A DNA stretch of 64,000 bases from UBA6544 sp038131165 (GTDB lineage: Bacteria; Pseudomonadota; Alphaproteobacteria; UBA8366), in contig JAYPOZ010000003.1 of NCBI GenBank assembly GCA_038131165.1, forward strand, positions 1 to 64,000, written 5' to 3'. The translations under genes were made by a program, and so were the position numbers. The notes under the pieces are model-generated. The model searched no databases and was not told where the DNA came from. It saw nothing but the letters and a program-made list of their open reading frames with translations. Below are positions 16,489 to 24,902 of this stretch, in pieces. The first letter of the stretch is position 1; every line of letters begins with the position of its first letter.

Positions 16489-17334
16489 ATGAAACGTCTT
16501 CTTTGCTGCGCCAGTGCCGTTCTTTTCCTCACCGGCGCATTCTGGTTCGAGGCCTTGTTCGCGCCGAAAGCCGAGCTTTGGCCGCGCTGGGAGAAACACG
16601 ATGCCGAGTCGAGCGCCCGCATCGCGCACGACGAATGGGACGCCCTGCTCAAGACCTACCTGCGTCCCGGCCCCGACGGCGTGAACCGCTTCGCCTATAG
16701 CCGCGTGTCGGCCGACGACATGCGCCGGCTCGATGCCTATGTCGAGCGGCTGGCAGGCACGGCGATTTCCACATTCAGCCGCCCGGAGCAGTTCGCTTAT
16801 TGGATCAATTTTTATAACGCGCTGACGGTCCAGGTGGTCGCCACGCATTATCCTGTCGGCAGCATCCGAGATATCGACCTCAGCGACGGCGCCTTCAAGG
16901 ACGGACCCTGGGAGCGCAAACTGGTCGAGGTCGAAGGCGAGAAATTGAGCCTGAACGACATCGAACACCGCATTCTGAGGCCGATCTGGCGGGACCCGCG
17001 CATCCACTATGCGGTTAACTGCGCCTCCATCGGTTGCCCCAACCTGCGCCGGGACGCCTATCGCGGCGACACCGTGAACCGGGTGCTCGAGACGGCGGCA
17101 CGCGATTTCGTCAACAACCCGCGCGGCGTTGCCGTCGAAGGCGGCGAGCTCGTCGTCTCCAGCCTCTATATCTGGTTCCGCGATGATTTCGGCGGCTCCG
17201 ACAGCGCCGTGATCGAGCATCTGCGGCGCTATGCGGGGCCCACGTTAAAAGCAGCCCTGTCGGGGCGCGAGACGATCGCCGATCACCGCTACGACTGGGG
17301 ATTGAACGGCACCGATCTCTCTCCCGAACGTTAG
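16489..17334 (+). CDS. DUF547 domain-containing exported protein
   Basis: A 281-residue protein. Residues 1-25 are a signal peptide or membrane anchor (MKRLLCCASAVLFLTGAF). The DUF547 core is clear from EQFAYWINFYNALTVQ through DIDLSDGAFKDGPWERKL to HYAVNCASIGCPNLRRDAY, whose Cys and aromatic residues are the invariant part, and on to FVNNPRGVAV. The biochemical role of DUF547 is not established. Its stop codon shares bases with that of the convergent glycosyltransferase (17331-17334). DUF547 proteins often sit with TIGR04283-type glycosyltransferases, so the neighbour may be a functional partner. Confidence 0.85.
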   Translation: MKRLLCCASAVLFLTGAFWFEALFAPKAELWPRWEKHDAESSARIAHDEWDALLKTYLRPGPDGVNRFAYSRVSADDMRRLDAYVERLAGTAISTFSRPEQFAYWINFYNALTVQVVATHYPVGSIRDIDLSDGAFKDGPWERKLVEVEGEKLSLNDIEHRILRPIWRDPRIHYAVNCASIGCPNLRRDAYRGDTVNRVLETAARDFVNNPRGVAVEGGELVVSSLYIWFRDDFGGSDSAVIEHLRRYAGPTLKAALSGRETIADHRYDWGLNGTDLSPER

Positions 17335-18038
17335 ACCGCCCCGGTTGATGGGGTGCGCCGCCGCGCCGAATTGTAGTAGCGCGCAAGCCGTTCCGGCGAC
17401 ACTCCGAGATGAAACAGCAGGTGGATCACCAGCCAGCCCCACACGATGGCCGCCGGACGGCGGCCGCGAAAGCGGCGCGACGAAGTGCGCAGCGGCGGCT
17501 CTTCGATGCAGATCGTCTTGCCGTAAGCCTCCATGCGACGGACAAAATCGTAATCCTCCATCAAGGCAATGGGCCGGAGTCCGCCGAGCGTGTCGTAGAC
17601 CGCGCGGCGCACGAATATGCCGGAATCCCCATAGTAGAAGCCGTGGCTTCTGATCCAGGCGTAAAATCCGTCCAGCCACCGGCTGAAACCATCGCCGCCG
17701 TCGAAACAGAGACGGAAGTTGCCGCCCACCGCCGACGCGTCCCGCCGCAATGCGTCCGCGACTGCCGCCAATCCTCCAGCGGGAAAATCGCTGTCCGCGT
17801 GCAGCAACAACAGAATTTCCCCCTTCGCCGCCTGCACGCCGGCGACCAGTTGGACTCCCCTTCCCGGCGATGTCACCAGGACTCGCGCGCCGTGACGCGC
17901 GGCGAGGGCCAGCGTCTCGTCACGGCTGCCGCCGTCGACAACGATCACTTCGTAAGGTGCCGCTTCGCGGGCCAATGCCGTCAACAACGCGCCAATCCGC
18001 GCCGCTTCGTCGAGCGTGGGTATGATCACTGAAATCAC
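17331..18038 (-). CDS. TIGR04283-type glycosyltransferase (arsenosugar-biosynthesis family)
   Basis: A 235-residue GT-A family 2 glycosyltransferase. The N-terminus ISVIIPTLDEAARIGALL, YEVIVVDGGSRDETLALA and the metal motif LLLLHADSDFP are clear, with SRGRGVQL-like SPGRGVQLVAGVQAAKGE before it, the feature typical of TIGR04283. An acceptor-side segment GFYYGDSGIFVRRAVYD and MEDYDFVRRM follow. A hydrophobic C-terminal helix (AIVWGWLVIHLLFHLG) suggests membrane association. The GTG at 18038 was chosen because AAGGGAG lies 6 bp before it; ATGs at 18068 and 18065 lack a ribosome site. No arsS or arsM gene is in view, so involvement in arsenosugars is only the family label. Confidence 0.85.
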   Translation of the reverse strand: MISVIIPTLDEAARIGALLTALAREAAPYEVIVVDGGSRDETLALAARHGARVLVTSPGRGVQLVAGVQAAKGEILLLLHADSDFPAGGLAAVADALRRDASAVGGNFRLCFDGGDGFSRWLDGFYAWIRSHGFYYGDSGIFVRRAVYDTLGGLRPIALMEDYDFVRRMEAYGKTICIEEPPLRTSSRRFRGRRPAAIVWGWLVIHLLFHLGVSPERLARYYNSARRRTPSTGAV

Positions 18039-18145
18039 GGACAGCTCCCTTTCCCGGTGGCGCATCATAACTCGCCCGGGCGCACACGCGGGCGTCACGA
18101 ATTTGTTAGTTCGCCAGCGGTGGCGCCCGGGTCATACTCGGCCCC

Positions 18146-18673
18146 ATGAAATATCTCGGCCTTCCCTTGCTGGTGTTCCTGATCTGGTGGTCGGCCGATG
18201 CGCCAGCCAGAGCACCGGTGCAGCTCACCCCGGCGCTGGCCAACCTGCTGACAACACTCGAGCCCATTGGGGAACGGCGGCTCGGGCGCACGGAAGGCAA
18301 GATCGTCATCGTCACCTTTTTCGCCAGCTGGTGTCCTCCGTGCCGGTGGGAGTTCGAATCGCTGAATGCCCTCCGAGAACGCTACAACGAAGACGAGCTC
18401 TCCATCGTCGCGGTCAATCGCTTCGAAACTTGGGCCAACGACGACGGCGGCCGACGCATGAAGCGCTTTCTCGCTGACACCAAACCGGCTTTCCCCTTGG
18501 TGGCCGGCACTGAAGCCCTCGCGGAGCGGTTCGGCGGGATCGAGCGGATCCCGACCCTGTTCGTGTTCGACCGTCGGGGACGGCAGGCCTATGCCTTCGT
18601 GCATCTGGAAGGGGCCGAGAAAATGCACGCCGGCACTGGGGAGCTTTCGGCCGTCATCGACGCGCTGCGCTAG
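18146..18673 (+). CDS. TlpA-like thioredoxin-fold protein
   Basis: A 175-residue exported thioredoxin-like protein. Residues 1-25 form a signal peptide or anchor (MKYLGLPLLVFLIWWSADAPA). The redox motif is FFASWCPPCRWEFESL (CPPC, about residue 62), followed by LSIVAVNRFETW and the cis-Pro region GIERIPTLFVFDRRGRQ. Members of this group keep periplasmic cysteines reduced, for example in cytochrome c maturation. No ccm or other partner is adjacent; the next gene (mmcB-like) begins 27 bp downstream and may be co-transcribed. Confidence 0.87.
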   Translation: MKYLGLPLLVFLIWWSADAPARAPVQLTPALANLLTTLEPIGERRLGRTEGKIVIVTFFASWCPPCRWEFESLNALRERYNEDELSIVAVNRFETWANDDGGRRMKRFLADTKPAFPLVAGTEALAERFGGIERIPTLFVFDRRGRQAYAFVHLEGAEKMHAGTGELSAVIDALR

Positions 18674-18700
18674 CGCCGCAAATACGCTACAATCGTCGAG

Positions 18701-19156
18701 ATGCCGAACGCTCCCGAAACATCGCCCGTGCCAGACCGTGCCGCCCAGATCGTGCGCGGCGTCGCTCGCTTCCTTGCAGAACGCGGCGAAAGCTGCCTCG
18801 CGGAATTCACCCTCAAGAGCGGCCGCCGGGTCGATCTCATCGCCTTGGACCGCAAGGGCCTGATCACGGTGATCGAGGTCAAATCCTCCGTCGCCGATTT
18901 CCGCTCCGACCGGAAGTGGCAGGAGTACCTGGCATTCTGCGACCGTTTCTTCTTTGCGGTCGGCCCGGACTTCCCGCAGGACCTGCTGCCCGAGGATTGC
19001 GGCATTCTGCTCGCCGATGCCTATGGGGCCTCGGTCCGGCGCGAGGCGCCGCAAGGGAGCCTGAACGCCGCCCGCCGCAAGGCGGTGATGCTGCGCTTCG
19101 CGCGCACCGGCGCCAGCCGGCTGCTCCGACACACGGATCCCGACTGGGTCCGGTGA
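18701..19156 (+). CDS. mmcB: MmcB family DNA repair protein
   Basis: A 151-residue protein of the alphaproteobacterial MmcB family (first described as damage-inducible in Caulobacter), with a restriction-endonuclease-like fold. The PD-(D/E)xK-like core is GRRVDLIALDRKGLITVIEVKSS (Asp, then ExK), preceded by ESCLAEFTLK. The segment SVADFRSDRKWQEYLAFCDR and CGILLADAYGA are typical of the family. No LexA box is evident upstream by eye. It follows the TlpA-like gene by 27 bp. Confidence 0.85.
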   Translation: MPNAPETSPVPDRAAQIVRGVARFLAERGESCLAEFTLKSGRRVDLIALDRKGLITVIEVKSSVADFRSDRKWQEYLAFCDRFFFAVGPDFPQDLLPEDCGILLADAYGASVRREAPQGSLNAARRKAVMLRFARTGASRLLRHTDPDWVR

Positions 19157-19166
19157 GGCAGCGCCG

Positions 19167-19550
19167 TCAACGGCCCGATTCGATCCGCTGCAGTTCTTTC
19201 CAGAACTCCTTGAACATCTCCGTGCGCATCTGCGTCTCCGCCGTGTCACCCTGCAATCGATCCGGGTGATAGAGGCGGGCGAAAGTCGACTTGGCCTGCC
19301 GGAACTTGCGATCTCCGTCGTCGCCCGGTCGCGCTTCGCCGCTTAGTTTGGCCTGCATCCGCGCCATCTCTTCCTTATAGAAATCGAGCGTGTTCTGCAG
19401 CGCATGCTCCGTGTCCTGGAGCGCGATTTCGCATTTTCGCAACTTAATCGCCATCTCGCTCTCTCGGCTCCGGCGCGTTTGGTAGACGACATAGGCACCA
19501 AGCAGCAGCATCAGGAAAATCGTCAGCGCCGAGAGCGTATAGGTCGGCAC
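19167..19550 (-). CDS. membrane-anchored J-like (HPD motif) protein
   Basis: A 127-residue protein. One N-terminal membrane helix (about 5-24, LSALTIFLMLLLGAYVVYQ) is followed by a charged, probably coiled-coil stretch (about 30-70). The C-terminus resembles helices II and III of a J-domain: KFRQAKSTFARLYHPDRLQG contains an HPD tripeptide (about residues 101-103), and then MRTEMFKEFWKELQRIE. Helix I of a normal J-domain is missing. The GTG start lies 6 bp after the hldE stop, so translation is probably coupled to hldE. If the HPD works, the protein would recruit DnaK to the inner membrane; that is inference. Confidence 0.7.
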   Translation of the reverse strand: MPTYTLSALTIFLMLLLGAYVVYQTRRSRESEMAIKLRKCEIALQDTEHALQNTLDFYKEEMARMQAKLSGEARPGDDGDRKFRQAKSTFARLYHPDRLQGDTAETQMRTEMFKEFWKELQRIESGR

Positions 19551-19556
19551 CGGAAG

Positions 19557-21017
19557 CTACTGCCCGAGCCGCCGAATGGTCGCCGTCGTGCTGTGGCCGT
19601 CGAGCAAATCCGCGAGCACGACTTCACCGCCCCAGCTCGCCACATCCTCCGCCCCGACGACTTCCTCGACAGTATAGTCCGCCCCCTTCACCAAAACGTC
19701 GGGTTTGAGCAAGCGGATCAGATCGAGCGGGGTATCCTCGCCGAAGACGACCACGGCATCGACATCCGCCAACGACGCCAACACGGCGGCGCGGCTCGCC
19801 TCGTTCTGCACCGGGCGGCCGGCACCCTTGAGACGGAACACCGAGTCGTCGCTGTTGAGCCCGACGACGAGACGGTCGCAACTGCGCTTGGCCTGGCGGA
19901 TCAGCGAAATATGTCCCGGGTGGAGCAGATCGAAACAGCCGTTCGTAAAACCCACCTTACGGCCTTGCCGCCGCCACCCGGCAACCCGGTCTCCGGCCTG
20001 GGCCGCAGGCAGGACCTTCGCTTCCGCATCGAGGAACTCGTCCTCATGCGCCGCGGACAGAATCTCAGCCGGATGCGCGACCGCCGTGCCGACCTTGCCG
20101 ACGACGACACCCGCCGCGGTATTGGCGAAGTGAGTCGCGTCGGCGAGCGCCGTTCCGACGGCCAAGGCGGCGGCCACCGCCGCGGCGACCGTATCGCCGG
20201 CGCCCGAGACGTCGAAGACCTCCCGCGCGCGCGCCGGGAAATGATGCACCTCCGTGCCGTCGACCAGGGTCATGCCGTGTTCGCTGCGCGTCGCGAGGAC
20301 CGCCTCCACCCCCGCGGTTGCAATGACCTGGCGGCACGCCGCGATCGCGGAGGCGTCGTCCGAAACGGCCTGTCCCGAGGCCTGAGACAATTCCTGGCGG
20401 TTCGGCGTCACCACCCGCGCGCCCCGATAGCGGCTGTAGTCGTCTCCCTTGGGATCGACGATGACCGGCCGTCCGGCATCGCGCGCCAGACCGATCAACT
20501 GCCGAAGAAGAGTGTCTCCGAGCACACCTTTGCCGTAGTCCGAAATCAGCAGGGCGCCCGCGTCGGCAATCTCGGCGGCGACCTGCGCGGCGATACGGTC
20601 CTGCATTTCGGCGGAGAGATCCTCTATCGTCTCGCGGTCGGCGCGCAGCATTTGCTGGCCAGAGGCGATGTATCTGGTCTTGATGGAGGTCGGGCGACCC
20701 TCCAACGGAATCAGCGTCGCCCGGGCGTTGCTCTCCTCGTCGACCAGGGCCGCAATCTCCTCGCCAGCGGCATCCTCTCCAATCGTGGCGAGCAGATGTG
20801 CCGAGGCTCCCAATGCCGCGAGGTTGCGCAGCACGTTCCCGGCCGCCCCCAGCATCGAGGTTTCCCGGCGGACGCTGAAAACCGGAATCGGCGCTTCCGG
20901 CGAAATCCGCTCGACCACCCCGTCGACGAAGCGGTCGAGCATCACGTCCCCAACGACGATGACCCGGGCCGAGGTCAGATTCTCGAGGATGGTTGATGTA
21001 GCGGCGCTTCGTGTCAT
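19557..21017 (-). CDS. hldE: bifunctional heptose-7-phosphate kinase / heptose-1-phosphate adenylyltransferase
   Basis: A 486-residue two-domain enzyme for ADP-heptose synthesis for the LPS inner core. Residues about 1-330 are a PfkB/ribokinase-type kinase: GDVMLDRFVDG, SMLGAAGNVLRNLAALGA, and the anion-hole/catalytic Asp in VSGAGDTVAAAVAAAL. Residues about 350-486 are a nucleotidyltransferase with VGFTNGCFDLLHPGHISLI (HxGH) and a GLNSDDSVFRLKG segment. Fused architecture and length match E. coli HldE. It lies 28 bp downstream of the phosphatase gene and directly before the J-like gene, in a leftward cluster. Confidence 0.94.
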   Translation of the reverse strand: MTRSAATSTILENLTSARVIVVGDVMLDRFVDGVVERISPEAPIPVFSVRRETSMLGAAGNVLRNLAALGASAHLLATIGEDAAGEEIAALVDEESNARATLIPLEGRPTSIKTRYIASGQQMLRADRETIEDLSAEMQDRIAAQVAAEIADAGALLISDYGKGVLGDTLLRQLIGLARDAGRPVIVDPKGDDYSRYRGARVVTPNRQELSQASGQAVSDDASAIAACRQVIATAGVEAVLATRSEHGMTLVDGTEVHHFPARAREVFDVSGAGDTVAAAVAAALAVGTALADATHFANTAAGVVVGKVGTAVAHPAEILSAAHEDEFLDAEAKVLPAAQAGDRVAGWRRQGRKVGFTNGCFDLLHPGHISLIRQAKRSCDRLVVGLNSDDSVFRLKGAGRPVQNEASRAAVLASLADVDAVVVFGEDTPLDLIRLLKPDVLVKGADYTVEEVVGAEDVASWGGEVVLADLLDGHSTTATIRRLGQ

Positions 21018-21045
21018 GGGTTGCGTCTCCAGCGTTTTCCCGGCG

Positions 21046-21753
21046 TCAGGTCTGTAGCACGTCTCGGCGGTCGCCGTGAAATACCATCGACGTCAGGCGG
21101 CCGGTCCAGACGGCCCCGGTATCAAGGTTGATGCGGTTGGCCCTCACCTCCAGCTCCGGCACCGCCGAATGGCCATGCACCACCGTATAACCCCAATCGG
21201 CAGGAGAATCGAGAAAAGCACCGCGGATCCATAGCAAATCTTCCTCGCTTTGCCGTTCGATGGGCACGCCCGGCCGCAAACCCGCATGCACGAACAGATA
21301 CGTTCCTTCGATATGCGTCGTCTCCAGCGCAGCGAAGAAATCCCGATGCCGCGCCGGCATGAGGCCGGCGAGCGCCTTGCGGCTGCCGTCATCATCGGTA
21401 TCTTCCGGATCGACACCGTAACTCCGCAGCGTGGCGGCGCCGCCGTTCATCCGCCATGTCCAGGAATCTTCCCCGCCCTCCAGAAACCGCAGCAGCATGT
21501 CCTCGTGATTGCCCTTCAGGCAGACACGCTCGAAACCGTCACCCGGCCCCGCCAGGACAAGGTCGACAACTTCCCTGCTTTCCGGACCGCGGTCGATATA
21601 ATCACCCAGATAGACAATAATCTTGCGACCGGCCGGCGCGGCCGCCGCGTCGGCCCGTATCAAGGCGTGCAATTTTTCGAGCAATCGGGCGCAGCCATGA
21701 ATATCGCCGACGGCATAGACGCGAACATCCTGCGGCGCACGGGCGGGTGGCAT
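21046..21753 (-). CDS. PPP-family metallophosphoesterase (serine/threonine phosphatase type)
   Basis: A 235-residue calcineurin-like phosphatase. The three metal motifs are intact: VYAVGDIHGCARLLEKL, YLGDYIDRGPESREVVD and CLKGNHEDMLLRF. A later FVHAGLRPG and VVHGHSAVP give the last His ligands. This matches the PrpA/PrpB or ApaH-related group, which acts on phosphoproteins or diadenosine polyphosphates. Start chosen at the Met preceded by GAGGAGGGG; an upstream open extension of 138 bp overlaps the HD-GYP-like gene and is not convincing. It lies 22 bp after that gene and before hldE, so probably part of one operon. Confidence 0.87.
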   Translation of the reverse strand: MPPARAPQDVRVYAVGDIHGCARLLEKLHALIRADAAAAPAGRKIIVYLGDYIDRGPESREVVDLVLAGPGDGFERVCLKGNHEDMLLRFLEGGEDSWTWRMNGGAATLRSYGVDPEDTDDDGSRKALAGLMPARHRDFFAALETTHIEGTYLFVHAGLRPGVPIERQSEEDLLWIRGAFLDSPADWGYTVVHGHSAVPELEVRANRINLDTGAVWTGRLTSMVFHGDRRDVLQT

Positions 21754-21775
21754 GGTCCCCTCCTCGAATCCGCCT

Positions 21776-23905
21776 TTACTCGGCTGCCTCCGGCGTCTCC
21801 CCGAAACTCTTCCAGGCGTCGCGGCCGCCCCGGTTGTCGATATAGTTGGCCAGCGCGGTGACGACGCGGCGGTCGAACTTCCGGCCGACATCTTCCATCA
21901 GGAAACCGATCGCCTTGTCGAAATCCATGCCCTGGCGCCACGAGCGGGCACTGACCATGCCGACAAAGGCATTCGCGACGGCGACGATCCGCGCCGAGAG
22001 CGCAATGTCTTCGCCCGCCAGTCCGTCCGGAACACCGCTGCCGTCCACATGCTCCTGCAGCGAACGCAGAGTCTGCGACACATTGCCGTCGAACTCGATG
22101 TCCTTCACCAGGTCGGCACTGGTAAAGACGCTCTCCCGGATCATGTCGAATTCCGCATCGGTCAGCTTGTCGGTTTTCGTCAGCACTTCCTCGGGCACGG
22201 TGATCTTGCCGAGGTTCATCAGATTGCCGGCAATCTCGGCGGTCTCAACATCGATCGCCGGGAGTTCCATCTCCTCTGCGATGGCCCGCGAAACGACGCC
22301 GACGCGGGTCGAATGATTGGCGGAATACGGATCCCGCCGGTCGACGACACTTACCAGGGCACCGACCAACTGCTTCAGGACACGCTCGCGGCGTTCGCGC
22401 TCCCGAATCGAATCGGTGATGTCCTGCGACACCATCAACACGCCGGCCGGCATTTCCTCGCGTTCCTCAAGCGGGATGAAATCCGACTTGAAGACGGCGT
22501 TCTCCCGACCGTCGAAGGTCAGTTCATGGGTGTAGGAGGTCGGCTCGAACTTGGCCAAACACTCCTTGATCCAGGTCTCGATGCGTTTGCCCTCGAGAGG
22601 TCCCAGCACAGCCGCGATATGCTTGTCGAAGAGATCGCGGCGATCGAGCCCGCTGAGATCTAGCGCCACTTGATTGAACCACCGGTAATGGCCGCCAGCG
22701 TCGAACACCACGATCGAATTCGGCTGGCTGTCGGTGACCAGATGCATGAAGTTCCGTTGTCCCTGGAACCGTTGGGACAACGCTTCGAAGCGTGTCGCCG
22801 CCTCGGTCGCCCGCCGGGACGATCCGTAATACCAAACCGCGATCAACCCGATGAACACCAGAACGATAATGCCGATGAAGGCGATCACGATGGTGCGAAT
22901 ACGGTTCTCCGCTTCGGCCAGCGACTCGGAGGTGTCGATCTTATACATCAACACCCACGGCACCTGATTGAAGGCGCGCACCGTGAGCAAGACTTCGCGG
23001 TCCCGGTAGTCGGTCTTGATGCCGAAACCGCCGGGCGTGTCGAGCGCAAAAACACTCGCCAGATTCGGCGTATCGACGGAGAGTTTCTTTTTCAACGGCG
23101 CCGTGCCGTCGGCCAAAGGCGTGAGATATTCGACCGATGCCCCCTTGCGGCGCACGATCACCGCTTCCGCCGTCTTGTCGACATTGCCGGGCTGTACCAG
23201 CAACGGATAGAGTTCTTTCGAAATTTCCTTCACGCCGACGATCACGCCGATTTGCGAAGAGGCATCCTGATCGCCATGGACCGCGAATACGGGTACGAGA
23301 AAAGCCATCGCCGGATTGCCGGCTGAACTTACGAACATGTCCGACACCGCGCGCTCGCCCTTCTCGACGCCCGCCACGAAGGCCTGCAACTGCCCCTGCA
23401 CGGGCGGCATGCCGGGGCTCGAGACCAGCGGCGTTCCGGTCTTGTCCAGAATACCGATGCCGGCGACTCCGACACGCTCGACATTGGCCTGCACTTCGGC
23501 GCCCTTCACATCGCCCTTAAAACCGGCCCGTTCGGCCACGACCGTCAGCAGGTTGCCGAGGAACCCGGCTTCGGGAGAATCCGCCGCCGCCGTTCCCGCG
23601 TCCTCCAAAAGGCTCATGTAGAGTTGCAGCGAGGCGTTCTCGGCCAGGGCGGTCAATTCGCCGAGTTGACCGTCGATCCAGCCGTCGATGTCGGCAAACC
23701 GGCTATCGGCCACGATCCCCAGCCGGATCTGCCACTGTTTCAACTCGCGCGCGCGTTCGTTCTCGGCGAACTGGAAGGTGAAGAATACCCCGGCCGCCGC
23801 CAAGCCGATCAAGACGAACCCCGTCAGGGCCATCTTTGCGAAGGCGCCTTTCGCCGCTGCCTGTTGTGAGCGTGCCACGCTCGAAGTGCTGCTGCTCTCG
23901 CTCAA
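21776..23905 (-). CDS. membrane sensor with PAS and degenerate HD-GYP domain
   Basis: A 709-residue receptor. Membrane helices lie near 25-46 and 335-360, enclosing a periplasmic sensor of the cache type. A PAS domain (about 385-500, DSQPNSIVVFDAGGHYRWFN) and an HD-GYP-like domain (about 515-695) follow. The fold is recognisable (YSANHSTRVGVVSRAIAEEM, LGKITVPEEVLTKTDKLT, LSARIVAVANAFVGM). However, the metal-binding HD dyad is Met563-Asn564 in GNLMNLGKI, the later His in the RxxVF segment is absent, and GYP is GVP in HVDGSGVPDGL. It is probably not a c-di-GMP phosphodiesterase. The start is TTG, preceded by AGGAGG at 6 bp. First gene of the leftward cluster. Confidence 0.85.
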   Translation of the reverse strand: MSESSSTSSVARSQQAAAKGAFAKMALTGFVLIGLAAAGVFFTFQFAENERARELKQWQIRLGIVADSRFADIDGWIDGQLGELTALAENASLQLYMSLLEDAGTAAADSPEAGFLGNLLTVVAERAGFKGDVKGAEVQANVERVGVAGIGILDKTGTPLVSSPGMPPVQGQLQAFVAGVEKGERAVSDMFVSSAGNPAMAFLVPVFAVHGDQDASSQIGVIVGVKEISKELYPLLVQPGNVDKTAEAVIVRRKGASVEYLTPLADGTAPLKKKLSVDTPNLASVFALDTPGGFGIKTDYRDREVLLTVRAFNQVPWVLMYKIDTSESLAEAENRIRTIVIAFIGIIVLVFIGLIAVWYYGSSRRATEAATRFEALSQRFQGQRNFMHLVTDSQPNSIVVFDAGGHYRWFNQVALDLSGLDRRDLFDKHIAAVLGPLEGKRIETWIKECLAKFEPTSYTHELTFDGRENAVFKSDFIPLEEREEMPAGVLMVSQDITDSIRERERRERVLKQLVGALVSVVDRRDPYSANHSTRVGVVSRAIAEEMELPAIDVETAEIAGNLMNLGKITVPEEVLTKTDKLTDAEFDMIRESVFTSADLVKDIEFDGNVSQTLRSLQEHVDGSGVPDGLAGEDIALSARIVAVANAFVGMVSARSWRQGMDFDKAIGFLMEDVGRKFDRRVVTALANYIDNRGGRDAWKSFGETPEAAE

Positions 23906-23961
23906 GATAACCCTCCTACGGCCACGTCGCCGGATCGCTTTTGACGCGCCGCTCGACGAAA

Positions 23962-23977
23962 TGTGATCGCGATCACT
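23962..23977. promoter_or_regulatory. CRP-type palindromic operator
   Basis: The core TGTGATCGCGATCACT within AAATGTGATCGCGATCACTG is an almost perfect inverted repeat with CRP-consensus half sites (TGTGA, 6-bp spacer, TCACt). It lies 57 bp upstream of the HD-GYP-like start and 76 bp upstream of the protease start, in the divergent gap 23906-24052. An AT-rich -10-like TTATATAAAAG at 23999-24009 follows on the + strand. Alphaproteobacterial CRP/FNR-family proteins use this consensus. Confidence 0.6.
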
Positions 23978-24052
23978 GTATTCAGAACGGCGGTGACATT
24001 ATATAAAAGCGAATAGACAGTGACAGGTCTGCGGAACCTTCCGTGGAAATCA

Positions 24053-24760
24053 ATGGCTGAGGCAAAGAGACGGGTGGCCGCCATGCCGACATTCAATGCG
24101 CCAACCTTCAGTTCTAAGCGTGTTGTCCTTGCGATTGCCGCCGCGCTTGCGATAAGCGTCGGCGCAGCGACGTCCGCCGGCGCGGCATCGACTCCCGTAC
24201 CATCGTTCTTCGGCTCTAAAGAAATCAAGGCGAACAGCCTGACGAAATTCACTAAATGGAATGAGGCCCTCGCCCGGTATTCGCAGGAGAAACCGAAAGA
24301 GCTGCAGAAATGCCAGCCGACGCAGACAAACCCCTGCCATACCGCGCGGTGGCGCATTTTCTTAAATCAAATCGCCAGCTTGCCGAAAAAGGACCAATTG
24401 CTCCAGGTGAACGCCTATCTGAACCGGTGGGCGTATCAAGTTGACCCGGTGCTGTGGAACAAAAAGGATTATTGGGCGACTTCGCTGCAATTCATGTACA
24501 AGACCGGCGATTGCGAGGATTACGCGATCAGCAAATACATCTCCCTGCTTCATCTCGGGTTCAAAGCCGAGGAGATGCGGATCGTCGTGGTACAGGATTT
24601 GAATCTAAAAATTCCCCACGCCATCCTCATTGTCTATCTCGACGGCGAACCGCTGGTTCTGGACAATCAGATCAAACAAGTCGTCCACGCCAGCCGGATT
24701 CGCCACTACAAACCGATCTACTCGATCAACGAGCAGAATTGGTGGCTTCACCGGAGCTAG
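24053..24760 (+). CDS. LapG-like transglutaminase-type cysteine protease (BTLCP family)
   Basis: A roughly 235-residue exported protein. The signal peptide is in the first 45 residues (SKRVVLAIAAALAISVGA, cleavage near TSAGAAS). The mature part has the bacterial transglutaminase-like protease triad: Cys154 in TGDCEDYAISKYI, His189 in IPHAILIVYLDG and Asp204 in PLVLDNQIKQ. The Asp and Glu flanking the Cys match the calcium site of LapG. LapG-type enzymes cut surface adhesins from the outer membrane when c-di-GMP is low. No adhesin or type I secretion gene is in this window. Start is uncertain: the ATG at 24053 or 24083, neither with a strong ribosome site. The next gene is a degenerate GGDEF-EAL protein. 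Confidence 0.85.
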   Translation: MAEAKRRVAAMPTFNAPTFSSKRVVLAIAAALAISVGAATSAGAASTPVPSFFGSKEIKANSLTKFTKWNEALARYSQEKPKELQKCQPTQTNPCHTARWRIFLNQIASLPKKDQLLQVNAYLNRWAYQVDPVLWNKKDYWATSLQFMYKTGDCEDYAISKYISLLHLGFKAEEMRIVVVQDLNLKIPHAILIVYLDGEPLVLDNQIKQVVHASRIRHYKPIYSINEQNWWLHRS

Positions 24761-24902
24761 GCTCGGCGGTTCTTTCTATCCCGACATTTCGGGTATAGTA
24801 AAATTTATCGAAGGCAAGCACGTAGCGCGCCTTTGAAATGGCATATGCGGTATTGGCGCAGAAGGTTTCTTTGTGCCAAGCGTCTTTGGAGGGGCGCATA
24901 GC

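Noticed and set aside
19404..20996. A + strand open frame antisense to hldE
   Set aside because: hldE is intact with both active sites, so the reverse frame is an artefact of high GC.
24780..24793. Hairpin CCCGA-CATT-TCGGG after the LapG-like gene
   Set aside because: The stem is only 5 bp and no T-run follows, so it was not called a terminator.
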